Shown: positions 1 to 7,047 of the stretch, in pieces | Layout of the letters: each line of letters opens with the position of its first letter | Numbering within the stretch: position 1 is the stretch's first letter | NCBI GenBank assembly: GCA_017964345.1 | Contig: JAGCSD010000187.1 | Coordinates: 1-7,786, forward strand | Direction: 5' to 3' | Origin: Clostridia bacterium | GTDB taxonomy: Bacteria; Bacillota; Clostridia; Christensenellales; QALW01 | Length of the DNA: 7,786 bases | Program-made: the position numbers and the translations under genes | Notes under the pieces: generated by a model | Seen by the model: only the letters and a program-made list of their open reading frames with translations | The model's database searches: none | What the model was told of the DNA's origin: nothing

Positions 1-2125
1 CTATCATGCGGCGGATGGTAGCGTCCATATCCACGCCGTCCAGCACCTGGTTGCGCTGCTGGTAAATGATCTCGCGCTGCTTGTTCATAACGTCGTCGTA
101 CTGCAGCACGTTTTTGCGGATGCCGAAGTTCCGGCTTTCCACGCGCTTTTGCGCGTTTTCGATGGTTTTGGACAAAATGCCGGCTTCGATCATTTCTTCC
201 CCGCCCATCGCGCGCCCGGCGAGCATTTGCAGGCGGTCGCCGCCGAACAGGCGCATCAGATCGTCCTCAAACGAAATAAAGAAGCAGCTGCAGCCCGGAT
301 CGCCCTGCCGCCCGGAACGACCGCGCAGCTGGTTGTCGATACGGCGGCTTTCATGGCGTTCCGTACCTAAAATGCACAAGCCTCCGACCTGAACGACCTT
401 GATATGCTCTTCGTCGGTGATTTTTTTATATTTGGCGTACAGTTCATTATACTGCGCGCGCAGGGCGAGAATGTCCGAGTCCTGCGTATTCTGATGCCCG
501 GTGTCAAGGTCGATCTTGTCGTCCTCGAAACCCTGTCCCTTGAGTTCCCGCCGTGCCATGAAATCGGGGTTGCCGCCAAGGAGGATATCGGTTCCGCGCC
601 CCGCCATGTTGGTGGCGATCGTCACGGCGCCTAAGCGTCCCGCCTGCGCCACGATCTCGGCTTCCTTGGCGTGATGTTTGGCGTTCAGCACTTCGTGCTT
701 GATGCCTTTTTTGCGGAGCATATCGCTGATTTTTTCACTGATCTCCACCGAAACGGTACCGACGAGCACCGGTTGCCCTGTCGCGTGGCGGTTGATAACT
801 TCCTGCACGACGGCGGCGTATTTATCCGCCTGCGTTTTGAACACGCGGTCGTTCAGGTCTTTTCGGATCATCGGCATATTGGTCGGAATACACACGACGT
901 CTAATTGATAAATGCCCTGAAATTCCTCTTCCTCGGTCTTGGCGGTACCCGTCATGCCGGAGAGTTTTTTATACATACGGAAATAATTCTGATAGGTGAT
1001 CGTCGCCAGCGTCTGGTTTTCTTGTGCGACCTTGACGTTTTCCTTGGCTTCGATCGCCTGATGCAGACCTTCGCTGTACCGGCGGCCTTCCAGGATGCGT
1101 CCGGTGAATTCGTCGACGATCTTGACCTGACCGTCGTCGGTCACGACGTAATCGCGGTCGCGCCGGAACAGGAAGTTCGCTTTTAACGCCTGATTGATGT
1201 AGTGCGCCAGCTCTGTGTTTGCAGGATCGGACAGATCCTCAATGCCCAGCGCCTTTTCCACTTTGGTGACGCCCGTTTCCGTCAGGGACACGGTGCGCGC
1301 CTTTTCGTCGATGGTAAACTCGTGTTTTAACCGCTCCGCCTCGTATTCTTCGTCGGGCAGATCGAGTTTACTGCTTTTTTCTTTTTCGTTGATGCCCGAA
1401 AAACCGCGCACGATGGCGTTGGCTTTTCCGTACATTTCCGAGGAATCCTCACCCATGCCGGAGATGATCAGCGGCGTGCGCGCCTCGTCGATCAGAATGC
1501 TGTCCACCTCGTCCACAATGGCGAAAGAAAGCCCGCGCTGGGAACGGTCGATCCCGCGCCCCGCCATGTTGTCGCGCAGATAGTCGAACCCGAATTCGCT
1601 GTTTGTACCGTAGGTGATGTCCGCGCGGTATGCCGCCTGCCGGTCTTCGCGCGTCATATTATTGTAGATGTTGCCGACCGACATATCGAGGAAACGGAAG
1701 AGCTTGCTCATCATTTCCGACTGATAACCCGCCAAGTATTCGTTGACTGTTACGATATGCACGCCGTTGCCGGACAGCGCGTTTAAGTACGCCGGCAGGG
1801 TTGCCGTCAGCGTTTTGCCTTCGCCGGTTTTCATTTCGGCAATGCGTCCCTGATGCAGGACGATCGCGCCGAGCAACTGTACATGAAACGGCTTTTGCCC
1901 TAAAACGCGCCACGCCGCCTCCCGCGCGACGGCAAACGCTTCGGGCAGAAGATCGTCAAGCGTTTCCCCCAGGGAAAGCCGTTCTTTGAACTCCGCCGTT
2001 TTATCGTGCAGTTGTTCGTCGGAAAGCGCCTGCATAGGCTTGTCGAACGCTTCAATTTTTTGCGCGATCTTCTCTAATTTCTTCAGTTGGCTTTTCGTAT
2101 TATCTCCAAATCCCAAAAATCCCAT
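1..2125 (-). CDS. secA: Protein translocase ATPase SecA (3' end outside window)
   Basis: SecA is the ATPase motor that pushes unfolded preproteins through the SecYEG channel at the cytoplasmic membrane. Reading leftwards from the ATG at 2125 gives 708 uninterrupted codons before the window edge. Visible in order: Walker A MKTGEGKT (98-105), [14 protein letters not shown] (205-218), the preprotein cross-linking region (about 220-370) with [23 protein letters not shown] (389-395), [11 protein letters not shown] (504-514), [22 protein letters not shown] (588-609) and YDDVMNKQR (676-684). The helical scaffold end, helical wing and C-terminal linker lie outside, as the family usually has about 830-940 residues. 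A roughly 60-residue segment sits between GRGTDI and the last helicase motif. The helicase motif normally read as TVNDYLAxRD is [10 protein letters not shown] here. The start is supported by AAGGAG six bases upstream, which overlaps the metK stop. It is probably co-transcribed with metK. Identification is near certain. Confidence 0.97.
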   Translation of the reverse strand, partial: MGFLGFGDNTKSQLKKLEKIAQKIEAFDKPMQALSDEQLHDKTAEFKERLSLGETLDDLLPEAFAVAREAAWRVLGQKPFHVQLLGAIVLHQGRIAEMKTGEGKTLTATLPAYLNALSGNGVHIVTVNEYLAGYQSEMMSKLFRFLDMSVGNIYNNMTREDRQAAYRADITYGTNSEFGFDYLRDNMAGRGIDRSQRGLSFAIVDEVDSILIDEARTPLIISGMGEDSSEMYGKANAIVRGFSGINEKEKSSKLDLPDEEYEAERLKHEFTIDEKARTVSLTETGVTKVEKALGIEDLSDPANTELAHYINQALKANFLFRRDRDYVVTDDGQVKIVDEFTGRILEGRRYSEGLHQAIEAKENVKVAQENQTLATITYQNYFRMYKKLSGMTGTAKTEEEEFQGIYQLDVVCIPTNMPMIRKDLNDRVFKTQADKYAAVVQEVINRHATGQPVLVGTVSVEISEKISDMLRKKGIKHEVLNAKHHAKEAEIVAQAGRLGAVTIATNMAGRGTDILLGGNPDFMARRELKGQGFEDDKIDLDTGHQNTQDSDILALRAQYNELYAKYKKITDEEHIKVVQVGGLCILGTERHESRRIDNQLRGRSGRQGDPGCSCFFISFEDDLMRLFGGDRLQMLAGRAMGGEEMIEAGILSKTIENAQKRVESRNFGIRKNVLQYDDVMNKQREIIYQQRNQVLDGVDMDATIRRMI

Positions 2126-2135
2126 ACGTTGCTCC

Positions 2136-3320
2136 TTATAATCCCAACCGGGCGCGCAGAGCGTCCACCATGTCGGTTTCCTCCCATTTTACGCCCAATT
2201 CTTCCCGTCCCATGTGTCCGTATGCCGCCACGTTGCGATAGATCGGGCGCCGAAGCTCGAGCTTTTCGATGATCGCGTCGGGACGCATATCAAACAGTTC
2301 GTTGACCGCTTGCGCGATCTCTTCTTCCTCTGTGCGCGCGGTGCCGAAGGTTTCCACCAGAACCGACACCGGTTTTGCCACGCCGATGGCGTAGGCAAGC
2401 TGTACCTCGCACTTGTCCGCCGCGCCCGCCGCAACAATATTTTTGGCAATATAGCGCGCAAAATACGCGGCGCTTCGGTCGACTTTCGTCGCATCCTTCC
2501 CCGAGAACGCGCCGCCGCCGTGGCGGGAATAGCCGCCGTAAGTGTCCACAATGATCTTACGCCCCGTCAATCCGCTGTCGCCGTGCGGACCGCCGATCAC
2601 AAATCGTCCGGTGGGGTTGATGAAGATCTTGGTGTTCTCATCCATCAACTCGCGCGGCACGACTGCGTAAATGACCTGCTCGTAAAGGTCCCGCCGAATT
2701 TGATCCATGCCCACGTTTTCCGTGTGCTGGCTCGATACGACGATCGCTTCCACGCGCGCGGGCATGCCGTCGTGATATTCCACCGTGACCTGCGTTTTGC
2801 CGTCGGGACGCAAATACGGCAGCACACCCGTTTTGCGCACCTGTGTCAGTTTTTTGGCAAGCTTATGCGCTAAAAAGACCGGCAGAGGCATTTTGGTGGG
2901 CGTTTCCGAGCAGGCGAAGCCGAAGATCAAGCCTTGATCGCCCGCGCCGGTCGAAAATTTTTCGTCTGTCGCGCCGTTTTTTTGCTCCCACGCGTGCGTC
3001 ACGCCCATGGAAATATCGGGCGACTGCTTACCGAGTTCTACGATCACGCGGCAGGTGTCCGCGTCAAACCCCTCGCCCGGTCGGTCGTACCCGATACCGC
3101 GAACGACCTCGCGTGCGATTTTTTCCGCGTCGAAAGCCGCCGTCGTCGTGACCTCCCCCATAATAAGGATCATATCCGTCGTAACGCAGGTTTCGCACGC
3201 TACGCGCGCCATGGGATCCTGCGCCAGTATGTTGTCTAAAATCGTATCGGAAATCTGATCGCAGATCTTGTCCGGATGCCCCTCCGTGACCGATTCCGAA
3301 GTAAAAAAGTGCTTGTTCAT
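2136..3320 (-). CDS. metK: S-adenosylmethionine synthase MetK
   Basis: MetK makes S-adenosylmethionine from methionine and ATP, releasing phosphate and pyrophosphate, in the cytosol. The 394-residue product matches the usual family length. Family signatures are complete: [13 protein letters not shown] at 6-18 with the catalytic His15, [12 protein letters not shown] at 125-136, [15 protein letters not shown] at 234-248, and the phosphate-binding loop [17 protein letters not shown] at 267-283. The start [10 protein letters not shown] was chosen because it aligns with the family N terminus and has a GGAAAGAG ribosome binding site. An in-frame upstream start at 3365 would add 15 residues that look like leader RNA, not protein. 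A promoter and an inverted repeat lie upstream. The gene ends 10 bases before secA, which implies a metK-secA operon. No defect was seen. Confidence 0.98.
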   Translation of the reverse strand: MNKHFFTSESVTEGHPDKICDQISDTILDNILAQDPMARVACETCVTTDMILIMGEVTTTAAFDAEKIAREVVRGIGYDRPGEGFDADTCRVIVELGKQSPDISMGVTHAWEQKNGATDEKFSTGAGDQGLIFGFACSETPTKMPLPVFLAHKLAKKLTQVRKTGVLPYLRPDGKTQVTVEYHDGMPARVEAIVVSSQHTENVGMDQIRRDLYEQVIYAVVPRELMDENTKIFINPTGRFVIGGPHGDSGLTGRKIIVDTYGGYSRHGGGAFSGKDATKVDRSAAYFARYIAKNIVAAGAADKCEVQLAYAIGVAKPVSVLVETFGTARTEEEEIAQAVNELFDMRPDAIIEKLELRRPIYRNVAAYGHMGREELGVKWEETDMVDALRARLGL

Positions 3321-3334
3321 ACCGTGCTCTTTCC

Positions 3335-3363
3335 GATAACAGGGTATACGATACCACGTTATC
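3335..3363 (-). repeat. Inverted repeat in the metK leader
   Basis: On the metK strand the outer arms GATAAC and GTTATC (6 bp) and inner arms GGTAT and ATACC (5 bp) are fully complementary. They are separated by two-base spacers that allow one G-U pair and one mismatch, with a three-base apical loop CGT. The element lies between the predicted transcription start (about 3372) and the ribosome binding site (3327-3334). It could form an mRNA hairpin next to the Shine-Dalgarno sequence or be a dyad operator for a DNA-binding protein. Which of these applies is not known from the sequence. Confidence 0.6.
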
Positions 3364-3378
3364 ATAATATTTCACTTT

Positions 3379-3407
3379 ATCATATCACATAATCCGAAAA
3401 CAGGCAA
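3379..3407 (-). promoter_or_regulatory. Predicted sigma-A promoter of metK-secA
   Basis: On the minus strand, a -35 element TTGCCT (3402-3407) is followed by a 17-base spacer and a -10 element TATGAT (3379-3384). This is close to the TTGACA/TATAAT consensus at ideal spacing. The predicted transcription start is near 3372, giving a leader of about 52 bases before the metK ATG. Confidence 0.72.
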
Positions 3408-3429
3408 CTGATATGTTGCAATAAGATGT

Positions 3430-3458
3430 TTGCGTATTTTTCGAAAATATGGTACAAT
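3430..3458 (+). promoter_or_regulatory. Predicted sigma-A promoter of the proline operon
   Basis: A -35 element TTGCGT (3430-3435), a 17-base spacer and a -10 element TACAAT (3453-3458) preceded by an extended TGG motif form a good housekeeping promoter. The predicted start is near 3465, leaving a leader of about 65 bases before proB. The -35 element is 22 bases from the -35 element of the divergent metK promoter. Confidence 0.72.
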
Positions 3459-3529
3459 ACAAGCAATCACATACGGTAAGCGCGGGCTTTTTAGATAGAA
3501 GAACGCGAGATAAGAAAGGGGCAAACGCC

Positions 3530-4291
3530 ATGCGGCTTGTCATCAAAATCGGAACCAGTACGCTGACGCACGCAACGGGACGCTTGAATTTGCGTCGGTT
3601 CCACGCGCTGTGCGAAACGATCAGCGATATTAAAAACGCCGGTCACGAGGTCATTCTCGTGTCATCCGGCGCCATTGCCATGGGCGTGGGGAAGCTCGGT
3701 CTGCCCGCGCGTCCGGACGACGTTCCCACCAAACAGGCGGCGGCGGCGGTGGGACAGTGCGAACTGATGGACGCCTACGACCGCTCGTTCGGGCAATACC
3801 ATCACACGGTGGCACAGCTGCTGATCGCACGGGAAGACGTGGCGGTGCCGGAGCGACGTGAGAATTTTAGCAATACGCTCTTTCGACTGCTTGCGCTGCG
3901 CGCCCTGCCGATCATCAACGAAAACGATACCGTTTCCACCGCGGAATTCGGGATCGGCGACAACGATACGCTGGCGGCGATCGTGGCGCAGAGCGCGCAG
4001 GCGGACCTCTTGATCCTGCTTTCCGACATCGACGGACTGTTTTCCGCCGATCCGCACCGTGACGCCAACGCCAAACGGATTCCCGTAGTGGAAGCAATCA
4101 CTGACGATATTCGTAAGCTGGCGGGCGGAAAAGGTACGCCGAACGGTACGGGAGGTATGGCGACCAAAGTGCACGCGGCTGAAATTTGCGGCTGTGACAT
4201 GGTGATCGCCAACGGCTTCCATCCGTCCGTTCTCTATGATATTTTGGAAGGTAAGGACGTCGGCACGCGCTTTGTGAGGGAAAAAAAATGA
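3530..4291 (+). CDS. proB: Glutamate 5-kinase ProB (short form, no PUA domain)
   Basis: ProB phosphorylates L-glutamate to glutamyl 5-phosphate, the first and normally proline-inhibited step of proline synthesis. The 253-residue product is an amino-acid-kinase fold: KIGTSTL near the N terminus (6-12), SSGAIAMG (45-52), VGQCELMDAY (74-83), INENDTVS (129-136), GDNDTLAA (143-150), LLSDIDGLF (163-171) and GTGGMATK (206-213). It stops where the kinase domain ends and lacks the C-terminal PUA domain of the about 367-residue E. coli enzyme. Because its stop overlaps the proA start (ATGA), this is a natural short form and not a truncation. The ATG at 3530 has AAAGGGG eight bases upstream. An in-frame ATG at 3449 overlaps the promoter -10 region and cannot be the start. 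It is the first gene of the proline operon. Confidence 0.96.
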   Translation: MRLVIKIGTSTLTHATGRLNLRRFHALCETISDIKNAGHEVILVSSGAIAMGVGKLGLPARPDDVPTKQAAAAVGQCELMDAYDRSFGQYHHTVAQLLIAREDVAVPERRENFSNTLFRLLALRALPIINENDTVSTAEFGIGDNDTLAAIVAQSAQADLLILLSDIDGLFSADPHRDANAKRIPVVEAITDDIRKLAGGKGTPNGTGGMATKVHAAEICGCDMVIANGFHPSVLYDILEGKDVGTRFVREKK

Positions 4292-5541
4292 TTCAAAAAC
4301 AGCTGTTTGCCGCGCGAGCGGCAAAAAACGCGGTCGCCGCGCTGACAACGGAAGAAAAGAATCGCGCGCTTTGCGCTATGGCGGATGCGCTGATCGCGGA
4401 AAAAAACACCATTCTTTCCGCCAATGCATCCGATATGGAAAACGCGAAAGAACGCATATCTTCCGTCATGCTGGATCGCCTGCGCTTAACCGACGCGCGG
4501 ATCGAAAGTATGGCGCAAGGCTTGCGCGACGTGGCGGACCTGCCCGATCCGGTCGGTCGTGTTTTAGAAGAAACCGTGCGAAAAGACGGTTTGACCATCC
4601 GCAAAGTTTCGGTTCCGCTGGGTGTTGTGGCGATCATTTACGAGAGCCGCCCTAACGTCACAAGCGACGCCGCGGCGCTTTGCTTAAAAAGCGGCAACGC
4701 ATGCCTTTTGCGTGTGGGCAGGGAGGCGTTTGCTTCCGCGCACGCGATCACCGAAGCTATGCGTCACGCCTTGCGCGCGTGCGGCATTTCACCCGACGCG
4801 GTACAGCTCATGCAGGATCCCTCGCGTGCCAGCGCCGAGGCGCTGATGACGGGCAACGGTATCGTGGATTTACTGATTCCGCGCGGCGGCGCCGGTTTGA
4901 TTCGAGCGTGTGTGGAAAAAGCAACCGTTCCCTGCATTGAAACGGGAACGGGCATCTGTCACGTGTACGTGGAGCGTTCAGCGGATTTGCAGACGGCGCT
5001 GAACGTGATTGAAAACGCCAAGACGAGTCGCCCGAGCGTCTGCAACGCCGAGGAAGTCCTGCTCGTTGACCGCGCGATTGCCCCGGAGTTTCTGCCCCGG
5101 CTGTATGATCGCCTTGTTACCGCGCGTACGCAAAACGGATTGACGCCTGTTGAACTCCGGCTTGATGCGTTCGCCCAAACGCTGATTCCCGGCACACCCG
5201 CTGGTGAACAGGACTTCGATACGGAATTTTTAGACTATATTCTCGCCGTTCATTGTGTGGAAAACGTGCAGGAGGCAATCGACCATATTGCCCGCCATTC
5301 CACGCATCACAGTGAAGCCATTCTGACGCGCGACGAAAACGCGACGGAGCTCTTCACACAAGAAGTGGACAGTGCGGCGGTGTATGTCAATGCCTCCACG
5401 CGCTTTACCGACGGCGGAGAATTCGGACTCGGTTGTGAAATGGGCATTTCCACCCAAAAACTGCACGCGCGCGGACCGATGGGACTGCATGAGCTGAATA
5501 CCTATAAATATATCATTTACGGGAACGGACACATCCGATAA
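4288..5541 (+). CDS. proA: Glutamate-5-semialdehyde dehydrogenase (gamma-glutamyl phosphate reductase) ProA
   Basis: ProA reduces glutamyl 5-phosphate with NADPH to glutamate 5-semialdehyde, which cyclises to pyrroline-5-carboxylate. The 417-residue length is normal for this aldehyde-dehydrogenase-like family. Visible landmarks are YESRPNVTSDAAALCLKSGN (118-137), IPRGGAGLIRACVEKATVP (197-215), ETGTGICHVYV (218-228), the active-site region NAKTSRPSVCNAEE with the probable catalytic Cys252, and near the C terminus VNASTRFTDGGEFGLG followed by STQKLHARGPMGLHEL. The usual ILRGG segment reads LLRVG (140-144), a small departure in the cofactor-binding part. Its ATG overlaps the proB stop, with GTGAGGG seven bases upstream, so the two are translationally coupled. 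This fits the known channelling of the unstable glutamyl phosphate between ProB and ProA. Confidence 0.97.
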   Translation: MIQKQLFAARAAKNAVAALTTEEKNRALCAMADALIAEKNTILSANASDMENAKERISSVMLDRLRLTDARIESMAQGLRDVADLPDPVGRVLEETVRKDGLTIRKVSVPLGVVAIIYESRPNVTSDAAALCLKSGNACLLRVGREAFASAHAITEAMRHALRACGISPDAVQLMQDPSRASAEALMTGNGIVDLLIPRGGAGLIRACVEKATVPCIETGTGICHVYVERSADLQTALNVIENAKTSRPSVCNAEEVLLVDRAIAPEFLPRLYDRLVTARTQNGLTPVELRLDAFAQTLIPGTPAGEQDFDTEFLDYILAVHCVENVQEAIDHIARHSTHHSEAILTRDENATELFTQEVDSAAVYVNASTRFTDGGEFGLGCEMGISTQKLHARGPMGLHELNTYKYIIYGNGHIR

Positions 5542-5566
5542 AGGTTGAAAAACAGGAGAGCAAATC

Positions 5567-5929
5567 GTGAAACTGGTTGAATTAAAATGTCGGAACTGCG
5601 GCGCCGTAATGAAGATCAACGAAGCGGAAAAGCAAGCCGTTTGCGAATACTGCGGAGCCAAATTCTTTGTTGACGATGAGGAACAGTATACAGCCTTCGA
5701 TAACGCCGAACGGGCAGGATATGCGTTTGAAAAAGGACGGCAGAAGGCGCAAGCAGAGCAGTATGGCGGCTATGCGCCGATAAAAAAAGACGCACATGGC
5801 TTTGGGTGCTGGGATGGATTCTTATTTTTCCGCTTCCGCTTACCATTCTTATGGTACGAAATAAAAAACTCAATATTTGGCTGCGGATCGCCATTGTTGC
5901 CGTTGCCTGGTTCGTCTATTTGGCAATAG
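5567..5929 (+). CDS. Zinc-ribbon protein, N-terminal part; frame breaks near codon 74
   Basis: A GTG start with AGGAGAG six bases upstream lies 25 bases after proA. The first 40 residues form a zinc ribbon, with Cys8-x2-Cys11 and Cys26-x2-Cys29 each followed by Gly. An acidic and polar stretch with AFDNAERAGYAFEKGRQKAQ follows (43-62). After residue 74 this frame turns into unlikely sequence rich in Phe, Leu and Pro that ends at 5929 (120 residues). The expected continuation, two membrane segments, lies in the next frame beginning in the A-run 5782-5788. I recall similar zinc-ribbon plus two-helix membrane proteins in Clostridia, of unknown function. The real gene is therefore probably 5567-6042 (158 residues), either damaged, mis-assembled by one base, or read by slippage. 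The function is unknown. Confidence 0.8.
   Translation: MKLVELKCRNCGAVMKINEAEKQAVCEYCGAKFFVDDEEQYTAFDNAERAGYAFEKGRQKAQAEQYGGYAPIKKDAHGFGCWDGFLFFRFRLPFLWYEIKNSIFGCGSPLLPLPGSSIWQ
5782..5788 (+). other. A7 run: slippage or indel site in the zinc-ribbon gene
   Basis: Seven consecutive A's are phased A_AAA_AAA relative to the upstream frame, and G follows. Slipping back one base here gives ...Pro-Ile-Lys-Lys-Arg-Arg-Thr-Trp and joins the zinc ribbon to the membrane part without a gap. Adding one A would have the same effect, so a one-base deletion, an assembly error or transcriptional slippage are equally possible. Only a weak four-base-pair stem (GCAC with GTGC, about 5792-5809) lies downstream, so a strong programmed-frameshift stimulator is not evident. 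Confidence 0.55.
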
Positions 5930-6042
5930 GGCTTTCGGGCGAAAAAACGGAAACCAAGACGTCTTCCGTCACACAGCAGAGCGTTGTAGAAACCACAGGA
6001 TGGCAGGCGGAATATAAGATGGAAATGACAAGCGAAAGATGA
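5788..6042 (+). CDS. Zinc-ribbon protein, C-terminal membrane part (minus-one frame)
   Basis: This is the second half of the preceding gene, one frame back. It reads RRTWLWVLGWILIF onward, with a first hydrophobic segment (WLWVLGWILIFPLPLTILMV, composite residues 78-97), a basic RNKK turn, and a second hydrophobic segment (IAIVAVAWFVYLAIGL, 108-123). A polar Ser/Thr/Glu-rich tail of about 35 residues ends at the TGA of 6040-6042. A GTG at 5806 could open this frame alone, but I see no convincing ribosome binding site there, so independent translation is unlikely. The arrangement suggests a two-pass membrane anchor attached to a cytosolic zinc ribbon. Role unknown. Confidence 0.7.
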   Translation, partial: RRTWLWVLGWILIFPLPLTILMVRNKKLNIWLRIAIVAVAWFVYLAIGLSGEKTETKTSSVTQQSVVETTGWQAEYKMEMTSER

Positions 6043-6092
6043 AAAGACCGCAAATTTAAGAGTATGCAGTGTTGAACAGGAGGAAAAAAAGT

Positions 6093-6875
6093 ATGTACGG
6101 GTTTATCGGCTGCGGCAATATGGGCGGCGCGCTGGCGACGGCGCTGGCGAAAGCGAACGCTCCGATGCTGCTGAATGACGCAAACGAAGAAAAAGCGCAG
6201 GCGCTCGCAGAAGCGTTGGGTGCGCAGACGGGTACGCTGAAGGACGTGGCGCAAACGTGCGGCACGGTGTTTTTGGCGGTCAAGCCGCAGCAGCTTCCGG
6301 GCGTGCTGGAAGAACTCAAGCGTGAACTCGGTATGCGCGAGATCCTGCTTGTTTCCATGGCGGCGGGCGTGACGATTCGAACGATCGAGGCGATTTTGCC
6401 CTTGCCGATCGTGCGTATCATGCCCAATACGCCCGTCAGCGTGGGAAAAGGCATGATTCTTTATGATCGCAATGCGCATGTTTCGTCCGAAAAACTGAAT
6501 GCGCTTTTATCCGATATGCGTTTTGCCGGACGCTGGGAGTTTTTAAGCGAAGCCCTGATCGATGCCGCGTGCGCGGTGTCCGGATGCGGTCCGGCTTACT
6601 TCTTTATGATGCTTGACGCGCTTGCCGACGGTGCGGTTGCCTGCGGTCTGCCGCGCGAGAAAGCTCTGCTTTGCGCCGCCGCGACCATGGAAGGCGCCGC
6701 CGCGCTGTATTTGGCGAGCAATACGCATCCCGGCGCGCTGAAGGACGCCGTGTGTTCCCCCGGCGGCAGTACGATCGCCGGTGTGCGCGTGCTGGAGGAA
6801 CAGGGCTTTTCCGGCGCGGTCATGGACGCCGTGATCGCCGCCTATAAACGCAATCAGGAATTAGGCAAGCACTGA
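6093..6875 (+). CDS. proC: Pyrroline-5-carboxylate reductase ProC
   Basis: ProC performs the last step of proline synthesis, reducing pyrroline-5-carboxylate to L-proline with NAD(P)H. The 260-residue length is typical. The N-terminal Rossmann loop reads GFIGCGNMGGA (3-13), followed by FLAVKPQ (about 60-66), RIMPNTPVSVGKGM (about 108-121), SGCGPAYFF in the dimerisation domain, and SPGGSTIAGV near the C terminus, all family signatures. The ATG at 6093 was chosen because AGGAGG lies nine bases upstream and the Rossmann strand starts right after it. An upstream GTG at 6069 would place the ribosome binding site inside the gene. It lies 50 bases after the zinc-ribbon frame and closes the proline operon. 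The stop is followed within two bases by a DnaA-box sequence, and the terminator starts 47 bases beyond. Confidence 0.97.
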   Translation: MYGFIGCGNMGGALATALAKANAPMLLNDANEEKAQALAEALGAQTGTLKDVAQTCGTVFLAVKPQQLPGVLEELKRELGMREILLVSMAAGVTIRTIEAILPLPIVRIMPNTPVSVGKGMILYDRNAHVSSEKLNALLSDMRFAGRWEFLSEALIDAACAVSGCGPAYFFMMLDALADGAVACGLPREKALLCAAATMEGAAALYLASNTHPGALKDAVCSPGGSTIAGVRVLEEQGFSGAVMDAVIAAYKRNQELGKH

Positions 6876-6876
6876 A

Positions 6877-6950
6877 TTATCCACAGTTTTTGTTCTCAAA
6901 ACGAAAAATTCACCTGAACAGTCAAAAGTTATCCACAGCCTTGTGGATAA
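6877..6950. promoter_or_regulatory. Cluster of three consensus DnaA boxes
   Basis: TTATCCACA, the consensus DnaA-binding sequence, occurs exactly at 6877-6885 and 6929-6937 on the plus strand and at 6942-6950 on the minus strand. The first two start 52 bases apart, about five helical turns, and are both followed by G. The second and third face each other across a four-base gap (GCCT). The sequence matches are certain. That DnaA binds here is an inference from the consensus. Confidence 0.6.
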
Positions 6951-6962
6951 CTTTTGTTTTTT
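6923..6962 (+). terminator. Intrinsic terminator of the proline operon
   Basis: A perfect 15-base-pair stem is formed by CAAAAGTTATCCACA (6923-6937) and its exact complement (6942-6956), with a GCCT loop and then six T's (6957-6962). It lies 47 bases after the proC stop, in the right orientation to end the proB-proA-proC transcript. The stem contains two facing DnaA-box sequences. Confidence 0.85.
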
Positions 6963-6968
6963 GAACAC

Positions 6969-7003
6969 AAAAAAACAGAGAAGTCCGTTCGGCTTCTCTG
7001 TTT
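6969..7003 (-). terminator. Intrinsic terminator of degV-rplI
   Basis: A perfect 11-base-pair stem AAACAGAGAAG / CTTCTCTGTTT (6973-6983 and 6993-7003) has a nine-base loop. On the minus strand it runs into a T-tract (the complement of the A-run 6969-6975). It lies 44 bases beyond the rplI stop and back-to-back with the proline operon terminator, which separates the convergent units. Confidence 0.85.
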
Positions 7004-7047
7004 GGGCGCCGTATACATATTGTTTAAGAACGCGGCGGCAACGCGCC

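Noticed and set aside
2214..2873. Long plus-strand reading frame antisense to metK
   Set aside because: It is a shadow of metK; it has no recognisable domain and no ribosome binding site.
3333..3350. Partial match to the I-SceI homing endonuclease site (GATAACAGGGTA)
   Set aside because: Only about 12 of 18 bases match and no intron or homing endonuclease gene is present; the bases are explained by the metK leader dyad.
3321..3365. Longer MetK starting at 3365 (15 extra residues)
   Set aside because: The extension overlaps the leader hairpin and the ribosome binding site, and the family N terminus aligns with the ATG at 3320.
3449..3529. Longer ProB starting at 3449 (27 extra residues)
   Set aside because: That ATG overlaps the predicted -10 region, upstream of the transcript start, and a good ribosome binding site serves the ATG at 3530.
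3530..4291. ProB truncated because it lacks a PUA domain
   Set aside because: The stop overlaps the proA start codon with a proper ribosome binding site, and short ProB forms ending after the kinase domain are a known variant.
3662..4348. Long minus-strand reading frame opposite proB
   Set aside because: It is a shadow of the GC-rich proB coding sequence with no domain signature.
5789..5815. Downstream stem as stimulator of programmed frameshifting
   Set aside because: The best stem I could find (GCAC/GTGC) is only four base pairs, too weak to argue for programmed frameshifting over an indel.
6877..7003. Chromosomal origin of replication
   Set aside because: There are three DnaA boxes but no dnaA, dnaN or rpmH nearby and no clear extended AT-rich unwinding region; the gap is only about 170 bases and holds two terminators.
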